This document shows, piece after piece, positions 43,211 to 51,056 of a stretch of 64,000 nt of DNA. The notes below the pieces were generated by a model. That model was given only the letters and a program-made list of their open reading frames with translations, made no database searches and was not told the DNA's origin. The position numbers were made by a program, and so were the translations under genes. This DNA is from Sphingobium xanthum (GTDB lineage Bacteria > Pseudomonadota > Alphaproteobacteria > Sphingomonadales > Sphingomonadaceae): the NCBI RefSeq assembly GCF_019737615.1, contig NZ_JAHKKS010000016.1:1-64000 (forward strand), given 5' to 3'. Position 1 is the stretch's first letter. Each line of letters opens with the position of its first letter.

Positions 43211-45649
43211 TCAGAACTTGAAGCCCACCGTACCGCCGTAACTTGCCGGTTTGCCGTATGAGACATTCTGACCGCCGAAGACGGTCGTGTTGTCGAAGCC
43301 GATCTGGCCGTAACGTTCGTCAAAGACGTTCTTGCCGAAGATGGAGACTGACAGGCCGCCGTCGGGATTTTCCCATGTCATCGAAAGGTTGACGAGCGTC
43401 CGCGGCGCGAAGCGTTGTGCGTCGAAATTGCGGATATTATGGAAGATCTCGCCGGCATAGTTGACCGTCGCATTGAACGAGAGGTCGCCGCCTGCGATCT
43501 CGCCCGGCACGGTATAGTCAATCGTGCCGGTCGCCTGCACGCGCGGCGAATAAGGCGGTCGCACATCCCGCAAGATGCCCGGAGCCACTTCGAAGTCTTT
43601 GATCTCGGCATGCGAGTAAGCGAAGTTGGCGCCAAGGCGCAGAGCATGACTCACGCGATAGGATGCATCCAGATCGACGCCGTAGACTTGTGAATCGACG
43701 TTGCGGACGACGCCGCTCGCGGTCGTGAAAACGAAGGCCTGAAAGTCCTTATAATCGTAGTAGAAGGCTGACGCGGCCAGCGCGAGCGGCCCGGAGTTCA
43801 ACTTGAAACCGCCTTCGTAGCTCCACAATTTTTCCGGTGCATAGCCGAGCGCGGCGGTCGGCACGACGTCGGCCGGGCTGAACGTGAAGGGAGCATTGTA
43901 GTTGCCTGCCTTCACGCCGCGGTTCACGCCGGCATAGACGAGCAATCCGTTGGCAGGGCGATATTCCAGCTGCAGCTTGCCGGTCCACATGTTGAAGCTG
44001 CGCGCATTATTGTAGTCGGGCTGAAAGGACGGCGCGGTCACGATATTGCTCATGTGATAGGCGCTGAGGTTCGCCGCGTTGAACTCGCGGTAGCTGTCGG
44101 TCTGCTTCTCGTGAATATATCGGGCGCCCCCAACGATCGTCCACGCATCGGCGATCTGATATTCGACCTGTCCGAAGACCGAGCCGGACTCCGATGTGAA
44201 ATGGACTTGCGCGTTGAGCTGGTTGCCCAGGTCCGCGATCGCCGGGAAGTGCGCGAAGATGGAGGTTAGATAGGCCAGCGCCGAGCCGGGGGGCATGATG
44301 ATGCCCTGCAACACGTCGACCTTGTTGTTGAGGTAGAAGATGCCGGCCTGCCACTGCAGACGATCCGTCTTGCCGCTCAGGCGCACTTCTTGGGACCAGG
44401 ATTCGGTATGGGACTCGTCCCCGAAAGCCAAAGTGCTCGCGGCGGATCCGTCGCCCAGAAAGACGTTCTTATAGTATTTCTGATACGAGGTGATCGAGCT
44501 GAGCTGCGCGCCGCCGAAGTCATAATCCAGATGAGCCGCGTAGACTTGCGCATCGACCTTATTCAGATCGCTCAGCGCATAATCCTCTGACAAGGTGAGT
44601 GATTTCGGGTCTGGCGCGATGTATCCGAAGAAGTCGCCACCCGCCGCCGGACGATGGAACACGCCGTTGATGACGGGCACGATCACGACACCGCCGGTAT
44701 AGTTCGCGCCGCCGGGGCCGATGGCGAGTCTGGTCTCGGTCGGGGAAACGCGAAGTTCGTTGATGACGCGATCCTGACTGTCCACCACCGCGATCGTCGG
44801 TTCCTGCGAGTAGGGTGCGACCGACATGTTGCTTCTCGAATAGGCGCCGGTCAGTCGGATCGTGAATTCCGGGACAGGTTCGAACAGCACTTGTCCCCGG
44901 ACAGCAAAGCTGTCGCTGCCGCCCAGGTCCTGACCGCCAGGCGAGAGCACCGTGCCGTTGGGCGAGAAGGAGGGAATGATGGCGCTGCCGGTGGCGCCGG
45001 CCCGATGGATGTTTTCCCACAGATCGTCGATGCGGGAATAGGTGCCGGAAAGGCGGACCGCGATCTTCTGGCCGATGGGCAGATTGAGCGCGCCCTGGAC
45101 ATTCATCTCGTTGAAGCGCGCGTAGGTGAACTGGCCATAGCCGCCGAGTTCGCCAAGGCGGGGTTTCGCGATGATGTTGTGGACCAGGCCGCCCGTGGCA
45201 TTGCGGCCGAAGAGCGTGCCTTGAGGACCTTTCAGGATTTCGACGCGGTCGAGATCCAGATAGGCCGTCGTCTGCCCTTGCGCGGAGGTGATGTAGACAT
45301 CGTCCGTATAGAAGGCGACCGGGTTCTCGATCGTATCGAGATAGTCGGACTGGGTAACGCCGCGGATCGTATATTGCTGGCTCTGGCCGCCGAAGGCGCC
45401 GGCCACGTAGACGCCCGGAACAAGCTGGGCAAGATCGGTTGAATCGGTCGCGCCGGCCTTGGTGAGATCGTCGCCCGAGAACTGGCTCACGGACATGGCC
45501 ACGTCCTGGATGTTCTGGACGCGCCGGTTGGCGGTCACAACGATTTCGGCCGTATCGTCTTCAGACTGGTCGGCGGACTGGGCCTGCGCCGCTGTGCCCG
45601 AAAGGACGAACGCGAACGACGCGCCCGCATAGAGAAATCCCCGTCTCAT
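43211..45649 (-). CDS. TonB-dependent outer-membrane receptor
   Basis: 812 residues. Signal peptide (GFLYAGASFAFVLSGTAAQAQ), TonB-box-like DTAEIVVTANRR, plug with VEILKGPQGTLFGRNATGG, long barrel, terminal Phe (GGTVGFKF). Its upstream region carries the palindrome at 45743-45758. Position directly before a LigM-like demethylase suggests import of a methoxy-aromatic or its conjugate. Confidence 0.93.
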   Translation of the reverse strand: MRRGFLYAGASFAFVLSGTAAQAQSADQSEDDTAEIVVTANRRVQNIQDVAMSVSQFSGDDLTKAGATDSTDLAQLVPGVYVAGAFGGQSQQYTIRGVTQSDYLDTIENPVAFYTDDVYITSAQGQTTAYLDLDRVEILKGPQGTLFGRNATGGLVHNIIAKPRLGELGGYGQFTYARFNEMNVQGALNLPIGQKIAVRLSGTYSRIDDLWENIHRAGATGSAIIPSFSPNGTVLSPGGQDLGGSDSFAVRGQVLFEPVPEFTIRLTGAYSRSNMSVAPYSQEPTIAVVDSQDRVINELRVSPTETRLAIGPGGANYTGGVVIVPVINGVFHRPAAGGDFFGYIAPDPKSLTLSEDYALSDLNKVDAQVYAAHLDYDFGGAQLSSITSYQKYYKNVFLGDGSAASTLAFGDESHTESWSQEVRLSGKTDRLQWQAGIFYLNNKVDVLQGIIMPPGSALAYLTSIFAHFPAIADLGNQLNAQVHFTSESGSVFGQVEYQIADAWTIVGGARYIHEKQTDSYREFNAANLSAYHMSNIVTAPSFQPDYNNARSFNMWTGKLQLEYRPANGLLVYAGVNRGVKAGNYNAPFTFSPADVVPTAALGYAPEKLWSYEGGFKLNSGPLALAASAFYYDYKDFQAFVFTTASGVVRNVDSQVYGVDLDASYRVSHALRLGANFAYSHAEIKDFEVAPGILRDVRPPYSPRVQATGTIDYTVPGEIAGGDLSFNATVNYAGEIFHNIRNFDAQRFAPRTLVNLSMTWENPDGGLSVSIFGKNVFDERYGQIGFDNTTVFGGQNVSYGKPASYGGTVGFKF

Positions 45650-45742
45650 CGCATCTCTCCCAATTTTATCGTGTTTTCACGTGCCGTCGGGATGGCCGCT
45701 CAGAGGTCCGCGCCGGTTGTTCGGCGTCAGGAACGCATTACA

Positions 45743-45758
45743 GATACCGATCGGTATC
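45743..45758. promoter_or_regulatory. 16-bp palindromic operator (TetR-type), TonB receptor promoter
   Basis: GATACCGATCGGTATC is a perfect palindrome 94 bases upstream of the receptor start. The same sequence with one change recurs at 57471-57486. ATACCG..CGGTAT is the usual look of TetR/AcrR operators, and two TetR genes lie in the region. The rest of 45650-45960 shows no gene. Confidence 0.7.
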
Positions 45759-45963
45759 AGTGTTGCTATTTCGAATTTGACTAAACGTCAATTGGAAATT
45801 GTTTTGCCTCGCTCGGAGTGGCGATATGATCATTTGTTAATGCGAAATGCCATTTGGCTGCTCGGAAAGGATGTGCGGCGTGCCGAAATGCCGCGCGAAT
45901 CGCGTCGGGAAAGCGCGGATGAATTCGGAATGACGGGTTGCGACGACGTTGCGGTCATTATCG

Positions 45964-45982
45964 CCCCTCCTCTGAAGAGGGG
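45964..45982. repeat. GC-rich repeated palindrome (left flank of the IS1595-type element)
   Basis: CCCCTCCTCTGAAGAGGGG, one of several related palindromes in the window (also 48561-48578, 52255-52276, 52348-52369, 58091-58112). It sits seven bases outside the left inverted repeat of the element. Confidence 0.8.
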
Positions 45983-45991
45983 ATTGATCAC

Positions 45992-46189
45992 TTGACATAC
46001 CATGACGATAAAGAGCAGGATACTGGCGACAGGCCGGTACTAGAAATCGAGATTACGCCCGAGATGATCTCCGCAGGCGTTGAGGCTATTTGTCGCTACT
46101 CGGATCAGGACGATCCCGAGACTGTGGTGGCTGTGGTTTTTCAAGCCATGTCGGCACGCGCTCAAGCATTGATTCGAAAATTGGCCTGA
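45992..46189 (+). CDS. Small acidic hypothetical protein (transposon passenger)
   Basis: About 65 residues, probably from TTG 45992 with GAGGGG upstream. The core EIEITPEMISAGVEAICRYSDQDDPETVV then VFQAM resembles short hypothetical proteins with an ITPEMI-x-AG start that are common in alphaproteobacteria. Its 3' end overlaps the MltR-like gene on the other strand by about 100 bases. The start codon lies within the inverted repeat, so its promoter may be outside the element. Confidence 0.5.
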   Translation: MTYHDDKEQDTGDRPVLEIEITPEMISAGVEAICRYSDQDDPETVVAVVFQAMSARAQALIRKLA

Positions 46190-46715
46190 TGGCCTCAAAG
46201 GCGGAAGCCGACATTGAATTTGAGATCGATGATGCGATGGTAGCGCACAAGAGCACGAACACGTCACGCCGCATTGCGACGGTCCACTCCTCGATTGGCG
46301 CTGAGGAGTTGCCCTTCAAATAGTTTAGCGCGGCCACAATTTCGGGACTAGCAAAAGAAAGTTGGTTTGCCGCGTGGGCAGAGGCATTTCGCATTTCTCG
46401 GACAAGATCGATGTGCTTTCTCGTCTTCCTGTCGATAATGCCGAGGGCTTGAGCGAGAACGATGCGTTCGGAAAAGGCGCCCGCGATACCGGCGTCATGC
46501 CGGAAGAAGCGAGCCATTTCGTCGCTATTCAACGTTGTTAGTTTTTGCTCGATTGCCCACCGCAGTCGATCGTCGATCATCGTCGATGCCAGAATGATAG
46601 CACCCCGGTCGCTCTCTCCCTTGAGAGCTTCAACCATTCGCAATGGATCTAAGTCGAGGCTGGCCGTCTTGGAAAGAGACCGCAAACTATCTACAATGTC
46701 CTTATGCCCCAACAT
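46086..46715 (-). CDS. MltR-like (mannitol repressor family) protein, transposon passenger
   Basis: About 209 residues from ATG 46715. The segments DRGAIILASTMIDDRLRWAI, FSERIVLAQALGIIDRKTRKHIDLVREMRNASAH (shown in two parts of the same helix bundle) and the mostly helical profile match the MltR/DUF4145-like fold, which includes the mannitol operon repressor and HEPN-like proteins. The RNASAH triplet region recalls the R-x4-6-H motif of HEPN ribonucleases, so an RNase or toxin role cannot be excluded. Confidence 0.6.
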   Translation of the reverse strand: MLGHKDIVDSLRSLSKTASLDLDPLRMVEALKGESDRGAIILASTMIDDRLRWAIEQKLTTLNSDEMARFFRHDAGIAGAFSERIVLAQALGIIDRKTRKHIDLVREMRNASAHAANQLSFASPEIVAALNYLKGNSSAPIEEWTVAMRRDVFVLLCATIASSISNSMSASAFEAIRPIFESMLERVPTWLEKPQPPQSRDRPDPSSDK

Positions 46716-46859
46716 CGAGAAGCTACCCAATCCGACTCGCCGATAAGCAGGCAAGAAGAGCGCGAACGAGACGAAGTGGTCAAGCGCATGCTTGCCACCC
46801 CGCCGCAGCCTCGGGGAAAGCCTAGTAGAGGACAGGCGGATAAAGCTCGCAAGACATAA
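46704..46859 (+). CDS. 51-residue charged protein (transposon passenger)
   Basis: ATG 46704 to TAA 46857-46859. The core QEERERDEVVKRMLATPPQPRGKP is typical of very short, highly charged proteins found in many proteobacteria. It is divergent from, and overlaps by 12 bases, the start of the MltR-like gene. If that gene is a HEPN-type toxin, this could be its antitoxin, but that is speculative. The next 270 bases to 47131 hold no supported gene. Confidence 0.5.
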   Translation: MPQHREATQSDSPISRQEERERDEVVKRMLATPPQPRGKPSRGQADKARKT

Positions 46860-47131
46860 AGCGACCTTTATGACTCACTGTTGCGGAATCAACACAAGGC
46901 GGCACGATTCCATTAACCACAATTTGTAGTGGATCGACTCTGTTGATCGATGCTGCATGATGTGCCGTTGATACGATTTGGGGAGCAGGCCTCCACAGCC
47001 CACTCCCCGGATCAACCACCGACGAACCGTAATCGCAGGTGGACTGAGCACTGAATGCAGGGGCAAATTGGCCCCTTTAGAGCGAAGCGTCAAGGCGATT
47101 GCGACTAACCCTTCAACAGGGATTAAAGGCA

Positions 47132-47410
47132 ATGGCTAACTACTTCGTTTCCTACGATCTGAATGGCTCGACACCCACGCACGAGCAAATGGACAAGCAC
47201 ATGGCAACCGCAGGATGGGCGCGTGGCCGTGTCCTCGAAACTGTCTGGTATGTCGGCACGCCGATGAACCTTGACGCCGTGTTCGATCACGTCAATTCGA
47301 TCTTGAGCAACAACGACCAGCTGCTGGTCATCGATGCGCGGAATGCCTCATTCCGTAATCTTCTTATTACGGATGAATCACTCCAGCAGGCGTGGGGCCA
47401 GAACGAATAA
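47132..47410 (+). CDS. Cas2/SinR-like small protein (transposon passenger)
   Basis: 92 residues from ATG 47132. It begins MANYFVSYDLNGSTPTHEQM and has LETVWYVGTPMNLDAVFDHV and DQLLVIDARNASFRNLL. The beta strand YFVSYDL followed by a helix and VWYV strand is the ferredoxin-like layout of Cas2 and SinR-like proteins. There is no CRISPR array or cas1, so a stand-alone nuclease-fold or toxin-like protein is more likely than adaptation. Confidence 0.65.
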   Translation: MANYFVSYDLNGSTPTHEQMDKHMATAGWARGRVLETVWYVGTPMNLDAVFDHVNSILSNNDQLLVIDARNASFRNLLITDESLQQAWGQNE

Positions 47411-47490
47411 CCGCGCCGTAGGACAAGCCATCCACCTTGAAGCGAACACGGAGCAACTTCGCGAACAATGAAAGGATGAGCAAGCGCATG

Positions 47491-47510
47491 GCGGGTATCT
47501 AGATACCCGC
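47491..47510. terminator. Perfect 20-bp palindrome
   Basis: GCGGGTATCTAGATACCCGC lies between the Cas2-like gene and the convergent transposase. It could fold as a bidirectional terminator stem or serve as a protein site. No T-run follows. Confidence 0.5.
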
Positions 47511-47587
47511 TACGGGCCTCTTGTTCAAGTCATTTCTTAACCTGCCACCGCTGATTACGCGGCGGCTTTCCAGCCTTCTTTGACTTC

Positions 47588-48514
47588 TTAGCGCGCAGAT
47601 TGTTGATACATCAAACGTTTGCCCACGGCGCCCTGAATGGCACGGACAGCGCGGTCATCATCGTTGCAGCCAGTCGCTTCACGGAACGAATAGCGGAAAT
47701 CGAACTCGGCAACGTAGCGGTGCAGATACTGCTTGCCGCAGTGCTGATAAACGCCGCGCATGCCACGCTTGAAAATCGAGAAGCTGCCTTCGATCGTGTT
47801 GGTGTGGATCGTCGGATTGTCGCGGTCCACATAGACGCCCTTCATGTGCGGCGTCGTGCTGTGGCTGGCAAAGTGCTGCGACATGAAACGATACTGGCCA
47901 GCGTCGTCGGTGAGCAAATGAGCTTCGCGAGCAATGTTCGCTTTCAGGATCGGCGTGATTTCCGCAATCGTGATCTTGTCCACGACCATCGAGCGCTTTT
48001 CGCCCGTGGAGCGGTCCAGAAGCGAAAGCACCTTCATCTTGTGGGCAAAGCCGCCCTTCTTCGCATCAACACCCGGCTCGCGACCGATGAAGGTCTCATC
48101 GACTTCGACAACGCCGCCATTGCCGCCCATCGGCTCGACCGTGGCGGGCGTCATGGCCTCACGGATGCGGTGAGCCATGAACCATGCCGTGCGATACGAT
48201 CCAAAGCCGAGCATGCGATAAAGCTGGTGGGCGCTCATGCCCTTCTTCGACGACACCATGAGTTGAGTTGCTAGCAGCCACTTGTGCAGCGGAATGTGCG
48301 ACTTCTCATAGGCCGTGCCCATGGTGGCGGTGAACGGCTTGCGGCAGTCCTTGCACTTGTAGAGACCCGGACGGGTCGTCTTGCCCTGCATCAGCGTGGA
48401 ATTTCCGATCGTGCCGCAATGGGGGCAGATGCGCCCATCCGGCCAGCGCAGCGCCTCGAAATGGGCGCGGGCTGCATCTTCGTCGGTGAAAATAGGATCG
48501 GTGAGCTTTGCCAT
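47588..48514 (-). CDS. IS1595-family transposase (ISXO2-like)
   Basis: 308 residues. A zinc-ribbon N-terminus (CPHCGTIGNSTLMQGKT, then YKCKDCRKPFTATMGT) is followed by the DDE/N-type core: VVEVDETFIGRE, LLTDDAGQYRFM and NTIEGSFSIFKRGMRGVYQH. Length and motifs are those of an intact transposase. Immediately after its stop, another frame encodes a short basic tail ending PPRNQRWQVKK. Confidence 0.93.
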   Translation of the reverse strand: MAKLTDPIFTDEDAARAHFEALRWPDGRICPHCGTIGNSTLMQGKTTRPGLYKCKDCRKPFTATMGTAYEKSHIPLHKWLLATQLMVSSKKGMSAHQLYRMLGFGSYRTAWFMAHRIREAMTPATVEPMGGNGGVVEVDETFIGREPGVDAKKGGFAHKMKVLSLLDRSTGEKRSMVVDKITIAEITPILKANIAREAHLLTDDAGQYRFMSQHFASHSTTPHMKGVYVDRDNPTIHTNTIEGSFSIFKRGMRGVYQHCGKQYLHRYVAEFDFRYSFREATGCNDDDRAVRAIQGAVGKRLMYQQSAR

Positions 48515-48560
48515 GCCGAAAACCTACGTTTTCAGCCTTGGTATGTCAAGTGCATAATCG

Positions 48561-48578
48561 CCTCTGAAGAGGAGGGGC
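48561..48578. repeat. GC-rich repeated palindrome (right flank of the IS1595-type element)
   Basis: CCTCTGAAGAGGAGGGGC, the same repeat type as at 45964, in inverted orientation and at the same distance from the element end. Confidence 0.75.
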
Positions 48579-48688
48579 TAAACGTCCGCTCTCCGCCCCA
48601 CCTCTGTCATTGCAGCGACCGTCGAATCGGTCGCCGCCTTGGGGGCAACTGGCGAAGGCGGTCGTGAGGCCGCGTCGTCGCGCGCCCG

Positions 48689-49399
48689 TCAGCGCCTTGC
48701 GAGAAATTCCGCCATGTCGATGACGGGCCGTTCCGACGCCATGCCGTGCTCGGCAAGATAGGCGAACGGATCGGGCAAAGGCGGCTGAACGCAGCGCTCG
48801 ATGAGCGTCGGGCTGACACCCAGCCCGCGCATGATCTGTGCAACGAGCTCTTCAGGAAAATCGGGCGGCTGGGGCGCGCGCAGCAGCGTGATCATGCCGG
48901 CGAGCGTAGCGCCCTGCATCAGGTCATGGCCGATTTCCGGGCTGGCGACGGAAAATTGCTCGGTCACCATGCCGTCCATCACGCATTCGGTGGCGTAGCG
49001 CATTGTCTCTTCGCCGAAGATCGGACCACCCGCACTCAGATTGACCATTGCCCAGCCCCAGGCCGGATCGTCCCGCGTCTTGTGGAGATAATAGCGCAGC
49101 GCGAACGATGCGCTGATCGCGCCGTTTGGAACCCGCCGGATGACCGAGCGCACGGCGATGTTGAAATCGTGACTGATCTCGAAAGTTAGGGCGCGGAACA
49201 TCTCTTCCACGCTTGTGAAGTGGTTATAGAACGTGCCTCGCGCGACCTTGGCGGCCACGCAAATCTCCTCGATTCGCGTGGCGCGCCCGTCTTCCCGGCC
49301 GAGCAGCTCGAAGGCGATCTGGAGAATGTGGGCGCGCGTCTTCAGCCGGCGTTCGCGCCCGATTTCGGCACGGCGTTCAAGGCTGATGTTGCGGCCCAT
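48689..49399 (-). CDS. TetR-family transcriptional regulator
   Basis: 236 residues from ATG 49399. HTH near residues 22-65: RAHILQIAFELLGREDGRATRIEEICVAAKVARGTFYNHFTSVEEMFRAL. The C-terminal ligand domain is helical and unique. Read in the same direction as the LigM-like gene at 49468, 69 bases downstream of its stop. A candidate to bind GATACCGATCGGTATC. Confidence 0.92.
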   Translation of the reverse strand: MGRNISLERRAEIGRERRLKTRAHILQIAFELLGREDGRATRIEEICVAAKVARGTFYNHFTSVEEMFRALTFEISHDFNIAVRSVIRRVPNGAISASFALRYYLHKTRDDPAWGWAMVNLSAGGPIFGEETMRYATECVMDGMVTEQFSVASPEIGHDLMQGATLAGMITLLRAPQPPDFPEELVAQIMRGLGVSPTLIERCVQPPLPDPFAYLAEHGMASERPVIDMAEFLARR

Positions 49400-49467
49400 A
49401 TGTCCTCTAGATGGCAAGTTCCTCGGTCAGTTGCACGCGAATTTCAAATCGCGCTTCCCTGTCTCAA

Positions 49468-50853
49468 TCACTGCGCGCCGGATTTGATGATCTTCTCGAA
49501 ATAGGGAGCGGGCGCCACGGTTGCGCGGATCTCGAATGGAAGGTGCTTCTCGACCGAGGCTCGCATGGTGTCAGGCTCTCCCCAGATCATCGTGACCTCG
49601 GTGCCCGGTTCGGCATTCTCGATGTCGATCGTCGCCAGCGAAAGATAGGTTTGCGCATTGGGCGAGTAAGCCGACCATTGCGAGATGCCGACCATCTCGT
49701 CGCCCCGCATGACCGCATCCGCTTCCCAGGTCGCATACATGGGCGAAGGCGTGGCGATGTAGCGTGCCGGCCCTCGGCCGTTCGGAAACAGGGATGAGCG
49801 CTGCGCCTGCATCACGTCATCCGAGTTCCAGATAAGGCTCCGCTTCACGCGCGTTTGCGAGGCGCGACGGGCCTGAAGGGCGTCGCGGCCGATGAAATCG
49901 CGATCCCAGTCGATGATGTTCTGATAGCCGAGCTCGATCGGATCGACATAATAGTCGGTGATATCATCCGACTGGAAGCTGCCACCCAGCGAGCCGATCG
50001 TTTCAAGATTGTTGGTCGTGAGCCACTCGCGATAAGGTCGCATCTCCGCACTATGATAGATAGCCGGAAGGGGCATCGGCATCCAGCCGGACTCGACCGC
50101 GGTCACGGAATAGGCATCCGCCCCGATCCTGCGCAGGCCGAACTCCGCGCCTGCCTCGATAACGGCATTGCGCACGACATGCTGGTCCTCCCAAGGCCCG
50201 TAGAGCTCGAAACCCGGTGTTCCGGCCATGCCATGACGGAGGGCGCGGACCGTCTTGCTGGCGATTGTCGTCTCGCCGATGTGAAAGAATTTTGGCGTTG
50301 GCACGTTTCCGCCCGTCACCTTGTCCATCAACTCCAGCGCCAGCGGGCCCTGGACCTGGAAGCGATAGATGTCGCGGTCGCCCTGCCGCACCGAGAGTGG
50401 ATCGTCGCGAACCGCCTGCACGTCATATTTGCCGAGACTCGCATTGAACTGGACCCAGTCGCTCGCGAAGGGCGCCCCGACAATCCGGTAGAACTCCTCC
50501 TCCTCATGGAACACGATCGCATCGGCCAGATAATAGCCGTCGTGGCTCGCCAGAACGAGCTGCTTGGCGCGCATGACCGGAAAATTGGACAGTTTGTTCA
50601 CCGATAGCTCGGTAAGCAGCTTGAGCGCATCAGGGCCGCGCAGATGCAGCTCGCACATATGATAGGATTGTTCGAGCAGCGCGACGCCCTCCTTCCAGGC
50701 CCGGATCTCGTCGCGCCAATTGGTGAATTCCGGCGGAATCACGGGGAAAACATAGCGCCCAAGTGGCGCGCTGCGCAGGAGCTGTGTGGCTCCCCCGGCA
50801 TTGTCCATCATGTTTTGAAGGTTCTGTACGGTCGTCGAAGCCAAGGTAGCCAT
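49468..50853 (-). CDS. LigM/DesA-like tetrahydrofolate-dependent O-demethylase, copy 2
   Basis: 461 residues from ATG 50853 (AGGAGAGCGAT upstream). Family pattern: FTNWRDEIRAWKEGVALLEQSYHM, DWVQFNASLGKYDVQAV, RFQVQGPLALELM, LRHGMAGTPGFELYGPW, ADAYSVTAVESGW and DRDFIGRDAL. His65 and Tyr248 occupy the conserved positions. Divergent from the medium-chain dehydrogenase at 51057. Different enough from copies 1 and 3 to suggest a different methoxy substrate. Confidence 0.83.
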   Translation of the reverse strand: MATLASTTVQNLQNMMDNAGGATQLLRSAPLGRYVFPVIPPEFTNWRDEIRAWKEGVALLEQSYHMCELHLRGPDALKLLTELSVNKLSNFPVMRAKQLVLASHDGYYLADAIVFHEEEEFYRIVGAPFASDWVQFNASLGKYDVQAVRDDPLSVRQGDRDIYRFQVQGPLALELMDKVTGGNVPTPKFFHIGETTIASKTVRALRHGMAGTPGFELYGPWEDQHVVRNAVIEAGAEFGLRRIGADAYSVTAVESGWMPMPLPAIYHSAEMRPYREWLTTNNLETIGSLGGSFQSDDITDYYVDPIELGYQNIIDWDRDFIGRDALQARRASQTRVKRSLIWNSDDVMQAQRSSLFPNGRGPARYIATPSPMYATWEADAVMRGDEMVGISQWSAYSPNAQTYLSLATIDIENAEPGTEVTMIWGEPDTMRASVEKHLPFEIRATVAPAPYFEKIIKSGAQ

Positions 50854-51056
50854 ATCGCTCTCCTGTCGTGATTTCCTTTCATGCTGCATTCAAAATGAAC
50901 TTATTGTCAATTTGATTCTGGACACGGCTTTCAAACTGATGCACAGATGAAATGCGACAATGTGCGCTCGGGCGGCGAGCGGGGCGGCGAGTCATTCGAT
51001 GTGCCTCTCTGCTGCATCGCCGATCGACGCGGAAAACCAGAAGGAGAGGGACAGCG
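50854..51056. promoter_or_regulatory. Divergent promoter region, demethylase copy 2 / dehydrogenase
   Basis: 203 bases between divergent catabolic genes. It is AT-rich at 50885-50945 (TTATTGTCAATTTGATTC). The 16-bp palindrome is not present here. It should contain both promoters. Confidence 0.5.

Larger units (their letters stand above)
45989..48552. mobile_element. IS1595-type transposable element with passenger genes
   Basis: A 14-bp core inverted repeat bounds it: CACTTGACATACCA at 45989-46002 and its complement at 48539-48552. Including the flanking palindromes, the similarity extends to about 34 of 40 positions (45963-46002 versus 48539-48578). Inside lie two small plus-strand genes, a MltR-like gene, a Cas2-like gene and an IS1595 transposase. 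No matching target duplication was seen. The element of about 2.6 kb is larger than a plain IS, so the other genes are passengers. Confidence 0.65.

Noticed and set aside
45681..45995. 104-codon plus-strand frame upstream of the TonB receptor
   Set aside because: It runs through the operator and a repeated palindrome, and the product has no coherent features.
47132..47410. Possible CRISPR locus because of a Cas2-like protein
   Set aside because: No repeats with spacers, no cas1 or effector genes. The gene lies inside a transposon.
45981..48560. 8-bp target duplication for the IS1595-type element
   Set aside because: The flanking octamers GGATTGAT and CATAATCG do not match as direct repeats.
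50854..51056. Third copy of the GATACCGATCGGTATC operator
   Set aside because: Searched by eye in this and the other divergent gaps; no match beyond short partial words.
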